Source: Cyanobacteria bacterium SZAS-4
Lineage (GTDB): Bacteria; Cyanobacteriota; Vampirovibrionia; Obscuribacterales; Obscuribacteraceae
Length of the DNA: 64,000 nucleotides
NCBI GenBank assembly: GCA_018266255.1
Contig: JAFEAT010000003.1
Span: 310,001-374,000 of the forward strand
Direction: 5' to 3'
In this document: in pieces, positions 23,208 to 31,819 of the stretch
Numbering within the stretch: position 1 is the stretch's first letter
How the letters are laid out: each line of letters starts with the position of its first letter
Notes under the pieces: model-generated
Database searches by the model: none
Told to the model about the DNA's origin: nothing
What the model saw: only the letters and a program-made list of their open reading frames with translations
Program-made: the position numbers and the translations under genes

Positions 23208-24077
23208 GTGCTTCCAAAGTCTGGTTTAGCTTGCCTATTTTTGCTCACATGCATCGGTACCACGCTGCCTGCATTGAGTCAGGCTGCCACCGATGCTGGT
23301 ATCGCCAGAATTTCCGCAATGGAAACAAAGATTTTTGCGCATCCGTACAACTCAGAAATTCTTCCTGCAAGAGTGGCTCGGCTCGAGCGCTTTGTCTACG
23401 GAAGTGAAAGTAAAGAGCCTCTCGAGATGCGCATCGAACGACTGACCAGCCATGTGAAAGAGAACTCTACTGCGAATACTAACGCAACTCCAACCTCGCA
23501 CATAGCAGCGAAGTCAACCGCGAACCAAACACAGGTTGCTGCAGTAAAGCCAGCACATCAAGCAGCTGTGAATTACCCACGAGTGTCTGAGATCGAGCAG
23601 CAACTGCTCGAGCGAACGTTCGAGAGTGATTCTGTTTTGAACAGAATTGAGCGCCTCGAGGCGAGGGTTTTTGGCAGAGTGTGGACTCAGCAAACCGATT
23701 TAGCTCTTCGCGTTGACAGACTGGGCGAATACGCCTACATGAATCCAGAAGTCGAGAAGCTAGAACAAGCCGAACTTCTGCGTGTCAGCATGCTGCCCCA
23801 CGTGGTTCGCAATGATGTCGACCAGGTTCGCAATGTGGTCTATCAAGCGCCCGCGCCGAAGAAAGTTATGCTCACTGTCGTCGATAATATTGAATCGCTT
23901 GAAACCATGACGTTTGGCAAAATCTCTGCCAGTAAACCGTTGAGTCAGAGAGTCGACGCACTGGAAGTTATTCTGTGTGGCGCTGCACAAACCGACAAAC
24001 AACAAAACTTAACTGCACGTGTCGCTCTCTTGCTGTCTAAAGTCAACAACGCTCTGCCAAACCGTCTGGGCGTCTAA
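23208..24077 (+). CDS. secreted protein with repeated LE-x-x-x-FG / L-x-x-R-V/I-x-x-L units
   Basis: Protein of 289 residues, family not named. GTG start at 23208 with GGAG about 10 nt upstream, giving a signal peptide (GLACLFLLTCIGTTLPALSQA). At least six degenerate half-units of about 22 residues occur in three pairs (about residues 35-85, 125-175 and 225-280). Each pair has an acidic residue before F, then L-x-x-R-(V/I)-x-x-LE-x-x-hF/Y-G, then L-x-x-R-(V/I)-x-x-L. Examples: ARVARLERFVYG, NRIERLEARVFG, QRVDALEVILCG. A Thr/Ala/Asn-rich linker separates the first and second pairs. Likely a periplasmic helical repeat scaffold. Confidence 0.8.
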   Translation: MLPKSGLACLFLLTCIGTTLPALSQAATDAGIARISAMETKIFAHPYNSEILPARVARLERFVYGSESKEPLEMRIERLTSHVKENSTANTNATPTSHIAAKSTANQTQVAAVKPAHQAAVNYPRVSEIEQQLLERTFESDSVLNRIERLEARVFGRVWTQQTDLALRVDRLGEYAYMNPEVEKLEQAELLRVSMLPHVVRNDVDQVRNVVYQAPAPKKVMLTVVDNIESLETMTFGKISASKPLSQRVDALEVILCGAAQTDKQQNLTARVALLLSKVNNALPNRLGV

Positions 24078-24238
24078 CTCTGACTCTGAACCGCTAGTCT
24101 CATGCTAGGGCGGCGGGGGATACCTCACCTGCTGGATTTTTTGGCAAGCGCCCGTCTGTCATATTGACTGTAGGAGTTGTGTAAGCTGAGCCCGCGGGCG
24201 GAAGTTCCTGGATTCTCTTGCGATTGGACGGTCTAAAG

Positions 24239-24658
24239 ATGAGTTTGAAGATTCTATCAGTGTTCGACTCGAAGAGAGCGACGGCTTGGCTGGCTTCTTC
24301 CCTGGCTGAGCATCAGCTGATTCAAGTCGGTACGATTATGTCTGCGATGCAAGTTTTGCAGAAGGACAAAATCGACGTCACTCTTGTACAACTTCACCTG
24401 AAGAACGAATCACTGTTCGACTTACTACGCTCGATTCGCCGCAACGATTATTACAGGTCGATGAGCTTCATTTGCTGCGACACTTCAGATGCTTCGAGTG
24501 CCAATCACATTCCGCTCATCCAAGCAGAATTTGTCGAGAAATCATGTCTGCTTTGCGGTGCAACTAAAGTACTCCCGACTGACAAATTTTACTCTGAGGA
24601 TCTTGAAAACGAGATCCTCGAGACCCTCGTCAAACCTGGCTCCCTAAGTGGGACGTGA
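24239..24658 (+). CDS. degenerate response-regulator receiver domain (pseudo-receiver)
   Basis: Protein of 139 residues from the ATG at 24239. The fold pattern resembles a CheY-like receiver (LKILSVFDSKRATAWLASSL, then DVTLVQLHLKNESLFDLLRSIRR, then a C-terminal helix), but the phospho-acceptor Asp is replaced (LVQLHL where LMDIKL is expected). The acidic pair after beta-1 and the invariant Lys context are also lost. A CLLCGATK patch may bind metal. Its TGA overlaps the ATG of the intact receiver gene that follows (TGATG), so the two are translationally coupled; it may modulate that protein without being phosphorylated. Confidence 0.7.
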   Translation: MSLKILSVFDSKRATAWLASSLAEHQLIQVGTIMSAMQVLQKDKIDVTLVQLHLKNESLFDLLRSIRRNDYYRSMSFICCDTSDASSANHIPLIQAEFVEKSCLLCGATKVLPTDKFYSEDLENEILETLVKPGSLSGT

Positions 24659-25101
24659 TGAACAAAATTCTGGCTGTTGAAGATGATGTGACCCAGCGAT
24701 ATGTTCTAAGAATAGTTCTCGAGAATTTCGGTTTGGACTTCGAAATTGTCTCTTCCGCAGAGGAAGCGTTAGCAGATTTGTTCGAACGATCGAAAAACTA
24801 CGCCCTCATCTTGATGGACATAAAGCTGCCCGGAATGGACGGTTTTGAGTGCACTCGCGAAATTCGCAAACGCCAGGCCAAAGCAGGTGCAAGAAGAATT
24901 TCCATCGTTGCCGTGACTGCATTTGCTTCTGCCGAAGATCGACAACTTTGCCTGGATGCGGGTATGGATGACTATATAAGCAAGCCCTACACGCTTGAAG
25001 GTTTGAAAACGAAGATAGACAAATATTTGGAGCCTTTGCGCGGATACGATGACCCTGGTGGCAACGACACGGTACAGTCTGAAGGAAGAGCGCCGCACTA
25101 G
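24658..25101 (+). CDS. single-domain response regulator (CheY-like)
   Basis: Protein of 147 residues, a receiver domain without output domain. Key residues: acidic pair in LAVEDDVTQR, phospho-Asp in LILMDIKLPGMDGFE (~54), Thr/Ala switch region IVAVTAFAS, and Lys in DYISKPY (~106). The D-x-K-L-P-G-M-D-G pattern is typical of receivers fed by hybrid histidine kinases. A short polar tail follows. No kinase gene is nearby. It is coupled to the pseudo-receiver upstream and overlaps the C39-like peptidase gene by 53 nt, so the three are probably one transcription unit. Confidence 0.93.
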   Translation: MNKILAVEDDVTQRYVLRIVLENFGLDFEIVSSAEEALADLFERSKNYALILMDIKLPGMDGFECTREIRKRQAKAGARRISIVAVTAFASAEDRQLCLDAGMDDYISKPYTLEGLKTKIDKYLEPLRGYDDPGGNDTVQSEGRAPH

Positions 25102-25699
25102 GCAGTGGTGTGCCTTTTTTGCTGTTGGTGCGTTCTTGGCAGTCAGTGTTCCAGCCTATGGGCAATCTTCTCAGATTATTCGTCTTCCACTCATGCGTCA
25201 GGCGACTGACTACACATGTGGTGTCGCGGCTCTGCAAGCCGTTCTGGCCTATTACGGGCAAGATGTGCGTGAGGATGTTCTGGCAAAAGCATTGCATGCA
25301 AATCATAAAATTGGTACTCGTTATAAAAATATTCAAAGTTATGCAGAAGCTCATGGATTGTCAGTTCGCGTTGTTATAGAAATGACCATCGAGCAGCTGA
25401 GGAAATCTATTCGCTCCGGACATCCTGTCTTGTGCTTGATCCAAGCCTGGGCTGATAAGAAAACTGACTATAAGAGTGATTGGGATGACGGTCATTATGT
25501 CGTTGCAGTAGGCTTCGATGACAGCCGAATCATCTTTATGGACCCATCTACCGCGGGACACTACACCTACATCCCTCTTCAAGAATTCGAACAACGTTGG
25601 CACGATGTTGATGGAACAGTGAGGTTAAATCATTTCGGAATGTCCCTCTGGAAAGAAGGTGCTAGCTTTGATTCAGAGAAGTTCGAGCGATTGGAGTAA
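25049..25699 (+). CDS. C39-like cysteine peptidase family protein, secreted
   Basis: Protein of 216 residues with an N-terminal hydrophobic segment (CAFFAVGAFLAVSVPAYG, residues 21-38) that acts as signal or anchor. A papain-like C39 domain follows: catalytic Cys in TDYTCGVAALQAVLAYYG (57), His in DDGHYVVAVGFDD (148), Asp in IIFMDPS (164). C39 domains cleave double-glycine leaders in bacteriocin exporters; stand-alone secreted versions are common and mostly uncharacterised. The ATG lies inside the response-regulator gene in another frame (53-nt overlap); no closer start fits. No peptide substrate gene was recognised. Confidence 0.85.
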   Translation: MTLVATTRYSLKEERRTRQWCAFFAVGAFLAVSVPAYGQSSQIIRLPLMRQATDYTCGVAALQAVLAYYGQDVREDVLAKALHANHKIGTRYKNIQSYAEAHGLSVRVVIEMTIEQLRKSIRSGHPVLCLIQAWADKKTDYKSDWDDGHYVVAVGFDDSRIIFMDPSTAGHYTYIPLQEFEQRWHDVDGTVRLNHFGMSLWKEGASFDSEKFERLE

Positions 25700-25792
25700 C
25701 GCGTGATCTTGACTGAAAACAGTACGTAAGTCGGAACTATTTTCCTCCTTTGCTGTCGTATGCTCCGTACTTCTTATCAGTGGTTTTTAACA

Positions 25793-25999
25793 ATGAACAG
25801 CCAAAATGTAACTGCATTAGAACGATGGGTCGTCAGAGATAACAATGGCGATGTTGTTGCACGTTTCGCCACACAGTCCAAAGCGATTGATTTCGCTAAC
25901 CGCGAGCAGAAGTCGCAGCAAGCCATTGTCTTGATCGATATTACTCGCTGCTGCATTCAACTGATTGGCAGAGCATCGCAAGAAGAGAAAGTAGGCTAG
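25793..25999 (+). CDS. small hypothetical protein
   Basis: Protein of 68 residues from ATG 25793; an upstream in-frame start at 25760 is possible. Soluble, with ERWVVRDNNGDVVARFATQSKAIDFANREQ resembling the short beta-beta-alpha layout of DUF2188-type proteins, though I cannot assign it. Two adjacent Cys residues near the C-terminus. The ribosome binding site is weak. Convergent with 26004-26345, with only 4 nt between the stops. Confidence 0.55.
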   Translation: MNSQNVTALERWVVRDNNGDVVARFATQSKAIDFANREQKSQQAIVLIDITRCCIQLIGRASQEEKVG

Positions 26000-26003
26000 G
26001 GTT

Positions 26004-26345
26004 CTAGTTATCTTCGTTGACTTTGCGGAAAATATCGTTTGGAAACATTGCATTCATCAAGTACGAACACTCCTGCTGACGCTGTGGGAGTGACTCGTCA
26101 TCGCCGGCGACAGCGATGCGTAACTGTACTTCCTCGTCAAATTCGTTCCACTCGACGAGTAACTCGTAGGTCTGCCCTTCTTCTTGAGCTGTTTTGCTCG
26201 CCTGTAACTTTCCGATCTGATATTGCATCTTCAGGTCTCGCCAGTCCTGCGCTTTGATCACCGACAGCAACTCGTCTATTAGATCGTCTGTATCGACTAA
26301 GAAATTGCGCGTCACTGATGCGACCGTGTTTGTGCTTTCTGACAT
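26004..26345 (-). CDS. small hypothetical acidic protein
   Basis: Protein of 113 residues; ATG at 26345 chosen because AGGAGAG precedes it by 2-8 nt, whereas the longer frame to 26420 has none. Predominantly acidic and soluble (DTDDLIDELLSVIKAQDWRDLKMQYQIGKLQ, WNEFDEEVQLRIAVAGDDE). No signal peptide, membrane segment or known motif. It is divergently oriented to the SPFH lipoprotein gene across 156 nt. Function unknown. Confidence 0.65.
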   Translation of the reverse strand: MSESTNTVASVTRNFLVDTDDLIDELLSVIKAQDWRDLKMQYQIGKLQASKTAQEEGQTYELLVEWNEFDEEVQLRIAVAGDDESLPQRQQECSYLMNAMFPNDIFRKVNEDN

Positions 26346-26501
26346 TTCTCTCCTGCCTCGACCTGTCATGGCAAGTTGATATGCTATCAGATGTGGTTGT
26401 GATAGTGCTTGCGCCTGCACTGGCCTGCTTGCAAAGCAGTCGCTAATCTGGCTTTGCGCGTATACTTGAGCTGGTTAGGGCTGAGGCGAGAGGTATGTGC
26501 A

Positions 26502-27323
26502 ATGAACGCTAAGACCAGGCTCGGTTTGTTCGCATTGTGCAGCTTGTTGTCAGCTTGCACAGTGGTCGAGCCCGGACAGCGAGCCGTTAAAGTCAGCCTC
26601 GGCAAGATGGACCCAAACTTGCTTACACCGGGCATGCAGACCTACTTCCCGCTCACTGATTCAATCATTCCTTATTCTGTCAAACAAGAAAATGCAACCG
26701 GTCAGTGCGAGCCGCTCACTGCAGACCAACAGCCCATCACAATCAACTTCAATGTTCTGTACCGAATTCCCGAAGGACAAGTGCTTACGCTCTATGAAAA
26801 GTATGCGGGTAATCCTTACGATCGTCTGGTGGCACCTCAAATTCAGGAAGCGTTTCGACAAGTTGTCTCTGGATACAAAGCTGATTCTGCGACGAAGAAC
26901 GTTAACGTCATCAAAAATCAGGTATTAGCAATGGTGCGCGATAACGTCAAAAGTCTTGTAGAAGTTGTTGATATTCCAATTACTCATGTTGGACTACCAG
27001 AAGTTTTGCAGCAAGCCATTGCGCAGAAGCAAGTTATGGAACAACAGGCGTTGCAAAAATCGTATGAGTTAGACAAGGCAAAAAAGGAAGCTGAAATTAC
27101 CGTCGCCAACGCAGAAGCCCAAGCTAAGTCGATTCAATTGCAAAGTCTGGCTCTGCAAAAATCTCCAGCGTTGATTGAGTATGAAAGGGTGAAAAAGTGG
27201 GATGGTCAATTGCCCGCAACGATGGTTATAGGCGGTGGTGGCGGGAGCGGCGCCGGTTGGGGTTCGCTTATCCAGATTAAGGACTCGCCACGCGACAATT
27301 CCACGGTCTCGAAGAGTAAATAA
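26502..27323 (+). CDS. SPFH/band 7 (prohibitin-like) lipoprotein
   Basis: Protein of 273 residues. ATG at 26502 has GAGAGG 8 nt upstream and yields a lipoprotein signal with lipobox LLSAC (about residue 17). The SPFH core follows (VEPGQRAVKVSLGKMDPNLLTPGMQTYFPLTDSI, then ITINFNVLYRIPEGQVLTLYEKY), then a long Ala/Glu/Lys/Gln-rich coiled coil (about residues 165-235, EAEITVANAEAQAKSIQ) and a Gly-rich tail. Such proteins form ring-like membrane scaffolds. Lipoprotein anchoring instead of a TM helix places it outside the cytoplasm, which is somewhat unusual. Confidence 0.88.
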   Translation: MNAKTRLGLFALCSLLSACTVVEPGQRAVKVSLGKMDPNLLTPGMQTYFPLTDSIIPYSVKQENATGQCEPLTADQQPITINFNVLYRIPEGQVLTLYEKYAGNPYDRLVAPQIQEAFRQVVSGYKADSATKNVNVIKNQVLAMVRDNVKSLVEVVDIPITHVGLPEVLQQAIAQKQVMEQQALQKSYELDKAKKEAEITVANAEAQAKSIQLQSLALQKSPALIEYERVKKWDGQLPATMVIGGGGGSGAGWGSLIQIKDSPRDNSTVSKSK

Positions 27324-27336
27324 GTTCGCTGTCTCG

Positions 27337-27342
27337 TATAAT
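27337..27342 (+). promoter_or_regulatory. -10 element TATAAT before the IPT/TIG gene
   Basis: Perfect TATAAT 30 nt before the ATG of the following gene and just past the SPFH stop. No recognisable -35 at 16-18 nt. A promoter separating the two genes is plausible. Confidence 0.4.
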
Positions 27343-27371
27343 ATGGGCCAGCACTTTCGAACGGTATTGTC

Positions 27372-28334
27372 ATGCGCCCAATTTACTTTCTCACTTGGTT
27401 AGCGGCATTTATTTTGGCGCAGCCGAATTGTCGAGCTGAGGTGAAAACCCTTGCCAGTGGCAACTACACCGCAAAGAGCATGCAAATTCAGCAGTTTGCC
27501 GGCAGGATACAGCTCGATCAAGTCGACAACGGCACACCCTTGACACTTAATTTCACTAATGGAAAGTTCGCCTGGGTGCGAGTTTTCCTGACTGACTCTG
27601 CTAATTCGAATCCAGATCCGAAATCACAGCCGCGCGGAATGATGATCATCAATGAAAACAGCTTCAAGCGCGCATCGCAAGTGTCTCTTGATTTTACAGG
27701 CAGACTTCGCCAGGGCACCTCGGTGTTGTTGATTCGCGGAGCTGGAATGCCAGGCTCAACTTTCGGTTGGACTCTTACTACCGTGACCGGCACCAAAATC
27801 ACTCGTGTCGAGCCAAGCAGCGTTCAGAGCGGAGGCAGCATCACACTGACAGGTGGACCTTACAGCACTGATGTCAATCAAAATGTTGTTATGTTCAACA
27901 ACACCAAGGCGAAGATTATCGACGCCACCACTGACAGTATCAAAGCGATGGTTCCAGATGCCTTGACTGCCGGTACATATACGATCACTGTCACGTCGGG
28001 TGGAACCAAGAGCAACCCCGTCTCAGTTAAGCTTAAAGGCGCACCAGAAGTGACTGGCACCAGTTTGAACTGTGTCAAGTCCACAACCACATTCAGTATC
28101 TACGGAAAGAACTTCTCAGAAGTCGCCAGCGAAAATGAAGTCAGAATTGGTTCTGAAGCAGCGAAAGTCGTCAGCGCTTCTCCTGAGAGTCTGACAGTGG
28201 AAGTGCCGATGTTTCCAGATGCTGGCGGCGGACTTTGGTTCAATCCGCCTCTGCAAAAACCTATGACAGTGAAAGTTGGAAACGTAATGTGCAAAGGCAA
28301 TCTCTCCATATATATCGGACCATATCCCTGGTAG
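27372..28334 (+). CDS. secreted IPT/TIG-domain protein
   Basis: Protein of 320 residues with signal peptide (IYFLTWLAAFILAQPNCRA). After an N-terminal beta-rich region of about 130 residues come two immunoglobulin-like IPT/TIG folds: TRVEPSSVQSGGSITLTGGPY...VVMFNNTKAKIIDATTDSIKAMVPDALTAGTYTITVTSGG, and a second copy around FSIYGKNFSEVASENEVRIGSEAAKVVSASPESLTVEVP. These domains serve as surface or periplasmic binding modules. It is followed after 8 nt by the GDPD gene. Confidence 0.85.
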   Translation: MRPIYFLTWLAAFILAQPNCRAEVKTLASGNYTAKSMQIQQFAGRIQLDQVDNGTPLTLNFTNGKFAWVRVFLTDSANSNPDPKSQPRGMMIINENSFKRASQVSLDFTGRLRQGTSVLLIRGAGMPGSTFGWTLTTVTGTKITRVEPSSVQSGGSITLTGGPYSTDVNQNVVMFNNTKAKIIDATTDSIKAMVPDALTAGTYTITVTSGGTKSNPVSVKLKGAPEVTGTSLNCVKSTTTFSIYGKNFSEVASENEVRIGSEAAKVVSASPESLTVEVPMFPDAGGGLWFNPPLQKPMTVKVGNVMCKGNLSIYIGPYPW

Positions 28335-28342
28335 TTAGATCA

Positions 28343-29215
28343 ATGAAAATCTCACGCTTCGCTCTTTATAGCTTCAGTGCATCCGCTTTCTTCTCCCTGT
28401 GTTGTGTTTTGCCAGCACTGCCTGAAGTGAAGGTCCTTCCCCAGGTGGTTGCTCACCGTGGTGGCAGAGTTTGGGCTCCTGAAAATACACTCGCAGCTTT
28501 CCGTAAAAGTGTTGAACTGGGTGCCGATGGCATTGAGCTTGATATTCATCGATGTAAAACTGGCGAGTTGATCGTCATTCATGATGAAGAAGTCGATCGC
28601 ACCACAGATGGTACCGGTTTTGTTAAGGATATGACCCTGACGCAACTGCGCGAATTGAGTGCTGGCGCAAAATGGGCCCCTGCATCGCAACTAAGGAAGT
28701 TGAGCAACGGCATCACATACTCATCTGAATTCAAAAAAGAGAAGCTACCTCTTCTGACTGAAGTTTTCGATCTAGTTAACGGTAAACTCCTGATCAACAT
28801 CGAAATCAAAAACGCTCCGATAGACTACCCCGGCATCGAAGATGACCTGATTGTGCTGCTTAAGAAGTATCCGCACCCTGACAAAATTATGGTCAGTTCT
28901 TTCGATCACGATGTTATTCATCGCTTTCATGAAAAAGCACCACAGTATAAGTGCGCGATTTTATCCGATTGCATTTTGTCTGATGTAGGTTCTTACGCCA
29001 AAGCTGTAGGTGCCGACAGTTGGAATCCAGGCTTCGGTGACTTCCGCGGCGACGCGGCTCAACGCGCGCATGCCGCAGGTCTAAAGGTTAATGTCTGGAC
29101 AGTTAACTCGCCTGCAGATTGGAAGAGCGCTATGGCTATGCCTGTTGATGGAATCATCACAGACGACCCAGAAGGCTTGCAGAAATTCCTCCATACGGAA
29201 TCAGCTACGAGATAG
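28343..29215 (+). CDS. glycerophosphodiester phosphodiesterase, secreted
   Basis: Hydrolyses glycerophosphodiesters to glycerol-3-phosphate and alcohol. 290 residues with an N-terminal signal (LYSFSASAFFSLCCVLPALPE). GDPD TIM-barrel motifs: VVAHRGG...PENTLAAFRKSVELGADGIELDIHRCKTGELIVIHDEEVDRTT (catalytic His pair and metal-binding Glu/Asp), then NIEIK and MVSSFDH, and a C-terminal VNVWTVNSPADW...DGIITDDPEGL. Start ATG 28343 has a weak ribosome binding site; coupling to the IPT/TIG gene 8 nt upstream is likely. Would supply phosphate or glycerol from lipid head groups, of interest beside polyphosphate metabolism. Confidence 0.92.
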   Translation: MKISRFALYSFSASAFFSLCCVLPALPEVKVLPQVVAHRGGRVWAPENTLAAFRKSVELGADGIELDIHRCKTGELIVIHDEEVDRTTDGTGFVKDMTLTQLRELSAGAKWAPASQLRKLSNGITYSSEFKKEKLPLLTEVFDLVNGKLLINIEIKNAPIDYPGIEDDLIVLLKKYPHPDKIMVSSFDHDVIHRFHEKAPQYKCAILSDCILSDVGSYAKAVGADSWNPGFGDFRGDAAQRAHAAGLKVNVWTVNSPADWKSAMAMPVDGIITDDPEGLQKFLHTESATR

Positions 29216-29331
29216 TTCCCGTCAGGCTTTCACTAAGCTGTCTAGGAAGCGATTTATGTGCAGATGATATGCTGATTAAGAGTTAAGCCGGACAGGGCAT
29301 ATGATGACAGGCGACCCGTAGAGGACGATCG

Positions 29332-29805
29332 ATGAAGACGAATCCATTTTTATTAGGAATCAGTTTGGCTCTGGCTTCTCTAACCTTTGTACAAGTTGAA
29401 GCCTTATCGAAACCTGCAACAACGCTGGGTTCTGAAAAACTTTTGGCTGATAATACTCCTGCCGCTGTCAAAGACAAAGACGACGACAAACCTGATTTCA
29501 GAGGTAATGCTTCATGGTACGGCATTCCTTTTCATGGCAAGAAGACGGCTTCGGGCGAAATATTTGACATGAATAAATTGAGCGGCGCTCACAAAACTTT
29601 GCCCTTCCCGACAAAGGTAATGGTAGAAAATCCGAAGAATGGTCAGTCGTGCGTTATTAGAGTGACTGACAGAGGACCATTCGTGCGCGGCAGAGTGCTG
29701 GACTTGTCTCGCGAAGCAGCGAAACGAGTTGGTATTTTCCCTGGAGTGGGTTACATCGAAGCGACCGTCATTTCCAGCAAATCAACGGCTCAAGATAAGA
29801 AATAA
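29332..29805 (+). CDS. rlpA: RlpA-like double-psi beta-barrel protein
   Basis: Protein of 157 residues with a signal peptide (LGISLALASLTFVQVEALS) and a C-terminal DPBB domain characteristic of RlpA: GNASWYGIPFHGKKTASGE, GAHKTLPFPTKVMVENPKNG, and VTDRGPFVRGRVLDLSREAAKRVG. In some bacteria RlpA is a septal lytic transglycosylase acting on peptidoglycan without stem peptides; here there is no SPOR domain and no lipobox, so it is a minimal version. Family assignment is secure; enzymatic activity is inferred. Confidence 0.92.
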   Translation: MKTNPFLLGISLALASLTFVQVEALSKPATTLGSEKLLADNTPAAVKDKDDDKPDFRGNASWYGIPFHGKKTASGEIFDMNKLSGAHKTLPFPTKVMVENPKNGQSCVIRVTDRGPFVRGRVLDLSREAAKRVGIFPGVGYIEATVISSKSTAQDKK

Positions 29806-29941
29806 TCGAAGTTTGCGCCAGACCCCTGAAACGCCCTAAATCTGGGTGTGCATACTGTTTCAGTTGCTGTTTCCATGTGGTTTTTGGAGACTGCGACCGT
29901 ATACAATTGGCTATCTCGACCTACTTTTATTGAAGGGCATT

Positions 29942-31804
29942 ATGAACCGCAAAAATAGCACCGCAACTCATCTGATTCTCACGTCAGCATTGACGGCACT
30001 TACTCTCACAATAGCTACTGCAAATGACGCGCAGGCTGGTAGCAAGCGCCTCTACAAAGGCGGTGTCAGTTCGAGTGTGGCGCTGGCAGACCAGCAGATG
30101 ATGAAGGGTAACTACGCGAAAGCTAATGACTATTACCAGCGGGCTCTGAAAGCTAATCCACATGACGTAAATGCCATGGTTGGTTATGGTATGGCGCTGG
30201 AGAAGCAATTCAAAATTGATGGTGCCGATGCGCAGTTCAACAAGGTTCTGGCGAAAGATCCAAGCAATCCTGGCGCTCTTGCAGGGAAAGCGCTAAATGC
30301 GTTGAATCGCTTGCAGTCATCATCGAATACGATTCGCAACAGCAAAGATTCTATTTTGAACGATGCGCAAAATAATGCGCAGAAAGCAGTTGACGCCGAT
30401 ACCAAAATTCCAGAAGCGCACTATGCGATGGGAATGGTCTATAAAGAGCAAGGAAAGTTGAACGATGCCGCATCGGAATTCAAACAAGCGATCAAGTTAG
30501 ACCCTAACTATTCTGACGGTTACACGGGATTGGGCTTGGTCCAATTGGCACAAAACAACCCTGGTGCAGCCGCGAATACTTTCAAACAAGCGATCAAGGT
30601 GAACACTGGAGATTGGACTGCTCACTACGGTTTGGGACAATCGTTGCTCAACCAGGGAAAGACCGATTTGGCGCTGAAAGAATTGAACACAGCCCAGTAT
30701 CAATTTCCCAACAGCTGGCCGGTTCGCTTAGCGCTGGGTAAATGTTTTGAGCTCCAGGGAAATACAGTCGCTGCCGTTTCGAACTATCAAGCATCGATCG
30801 CCATCAAGCCTGAGAATACAGCAGCCTATCTTGGTCTTGCGAACATTCGCGAGTCTCGTGGCGACATTGAAATTTCAATTTCTGAGTTGCGCTCAGGGCT
30901 TGAACTGATGCCAAACAATCAAGATTTGCAATTGCGCATAGGCGATCAAAGTTTGCGAGTCGAAAAAATCGACGATGCGATTAAAGCGTATCAAGCAGTT
31001 TTGAACGCTAACCCTGGTAATGCGAAAGCCGCCGATGGATTGACGACAGCTTATTACATGAAGTCGAACAAAGAAACCACCGGTGGTTACTTTGGCGACA
31101 ATGATTTCGACAATGCTCTGGCAATGATCGACAAAGCCGTGCAGATGAATCCCAACGACATCAAATTGCGTTTGGCCCAGGCTAAGCTGCGTTCGTTGTC
31201 TGGTGACGAAGTTGATTTGTCGAAGATTCCACCTCCAACTAACGATGGGGAGCGCATCAGCTACGCTCAAGCATTGATGGCTCAGAACCGTTTTGCAGAA
31301 GCCAACACTGAGTTCCAGGGTGTGTTGTCGCGCACGCCAAATGCAAAGCAAACTTTCGCTCTCGCCGATTTAGAGTTGATGGTTCACGATCTGGATAACG
31401 CTCAGGCTGCCTATCAGAAAGCTGCTGGCATGCCTGGTGGTGCCGACAGAGCCAGACGTGGACTTGCACAAGTAGGGAAAGCACGAGAGGCTGCTCGCAA
31501 GAGCATGACCCTTGCTTCCGATTTCGCAAGAAAAGGTATGTCAGGAAGCGCAGTCGATGCTTTCCACGATACAGTCTTCCAGAATCCGAAATCGGCTGAT
31601 GCCAGACTTGGTTTAGCGAAAGCCCTGGAAGACGTATCGAAGGCCACTCCCGTTCAGTTGCGTGAAGCCGCGTTCCAATTCCGCGCTTATGTTGCACTGT
31701 CACCAAATATGCCACCAAAGGACCAACAAAAGTTCCTTGCGAAAGCAGACAAGCTCGATACAAAAGCTGGCAAACGAGAACGGAAACTGACGAAGTCTGA
31801 CTAG
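29942..31804 (+). CDS. large secreted TPR protein
   Basis: Protein of 620 residues, ATG at 29942 (AAGGG 8 nt upstream), with a Sec signal (HLILTSALTALTLTIATANDAQA). TPR units of about 34 residues run through most of it (for example AKANDYYQRALKANPHDVNAMVGYGMALEKQ, PEAHYAMGMVYKEQGKLNDAASEFKQAIKLDP), at least ten. The C-terminal ~70 residues are basic and Lys-rich. Likely a periplasmic or outer-membrane scaffold. Convergent with the metalloprotease gene (15 nt between stops). Confidence 0.9.
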   Translation: MNRKNSTATHLILTSALTALTLTIATANDAQAGSKRLYKGGVSSSVALADQQMMKGNYAKANDYYQRALKANPHDVNAMVGYGMALEKQFKIDGADAQFNKVLAKDPSNPGALAGKALNALNRLQSSSNTIRNSKDSILNDAQNNAQKAVDADTKIPEAHYAMGMVYKEQGKLNDAASEFKQAIKLDPNYSDGYTGLGLVQLAQNNPGAAANTFKQAIKVNTGDWTAHYGLGQSLLNQGKTDLALKELNTAQYQFPNSWPVRLALGKCFELQGNTVAAVSNYQASIAIKPENTAAYLGLANIRESRGDIEISISELRSGLELMPNNQDLQLRIGDQSLRVEKIDDAIKAYQAVLNANPGNAKAADGLTTAYYMKSNKETTGGYFGDNDFDNALAMIDKAVQMNPNDIKLRLAQAKLRSLSGDEVDLSKIPPPTNDGERISYAQALMAQNRFAEANTEFQGVLSRTPNAKQTFALADLELMVHDLDNAQAAYQKAAGMPGGADRARRGLAQVGKAREAARKSMTLASDFARKGMSGSAVDAFHDTVFQNPKSADARLGLAKALEDVSKATPVQLREAAFQFRAYVALSPNMPPKDQQKFLAKADKLDTKAGKRERKLTKSD

Positions 31805-31819
31805 AAATCGGACTGCCCT

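Noticed and set aside
25049..25354. 182-codon minus-strand frame (24806-25354) across the receiver and peptidase genes
   Set aside because: Opposite two genes with intact catalytic motifs; no ribosome binding site.
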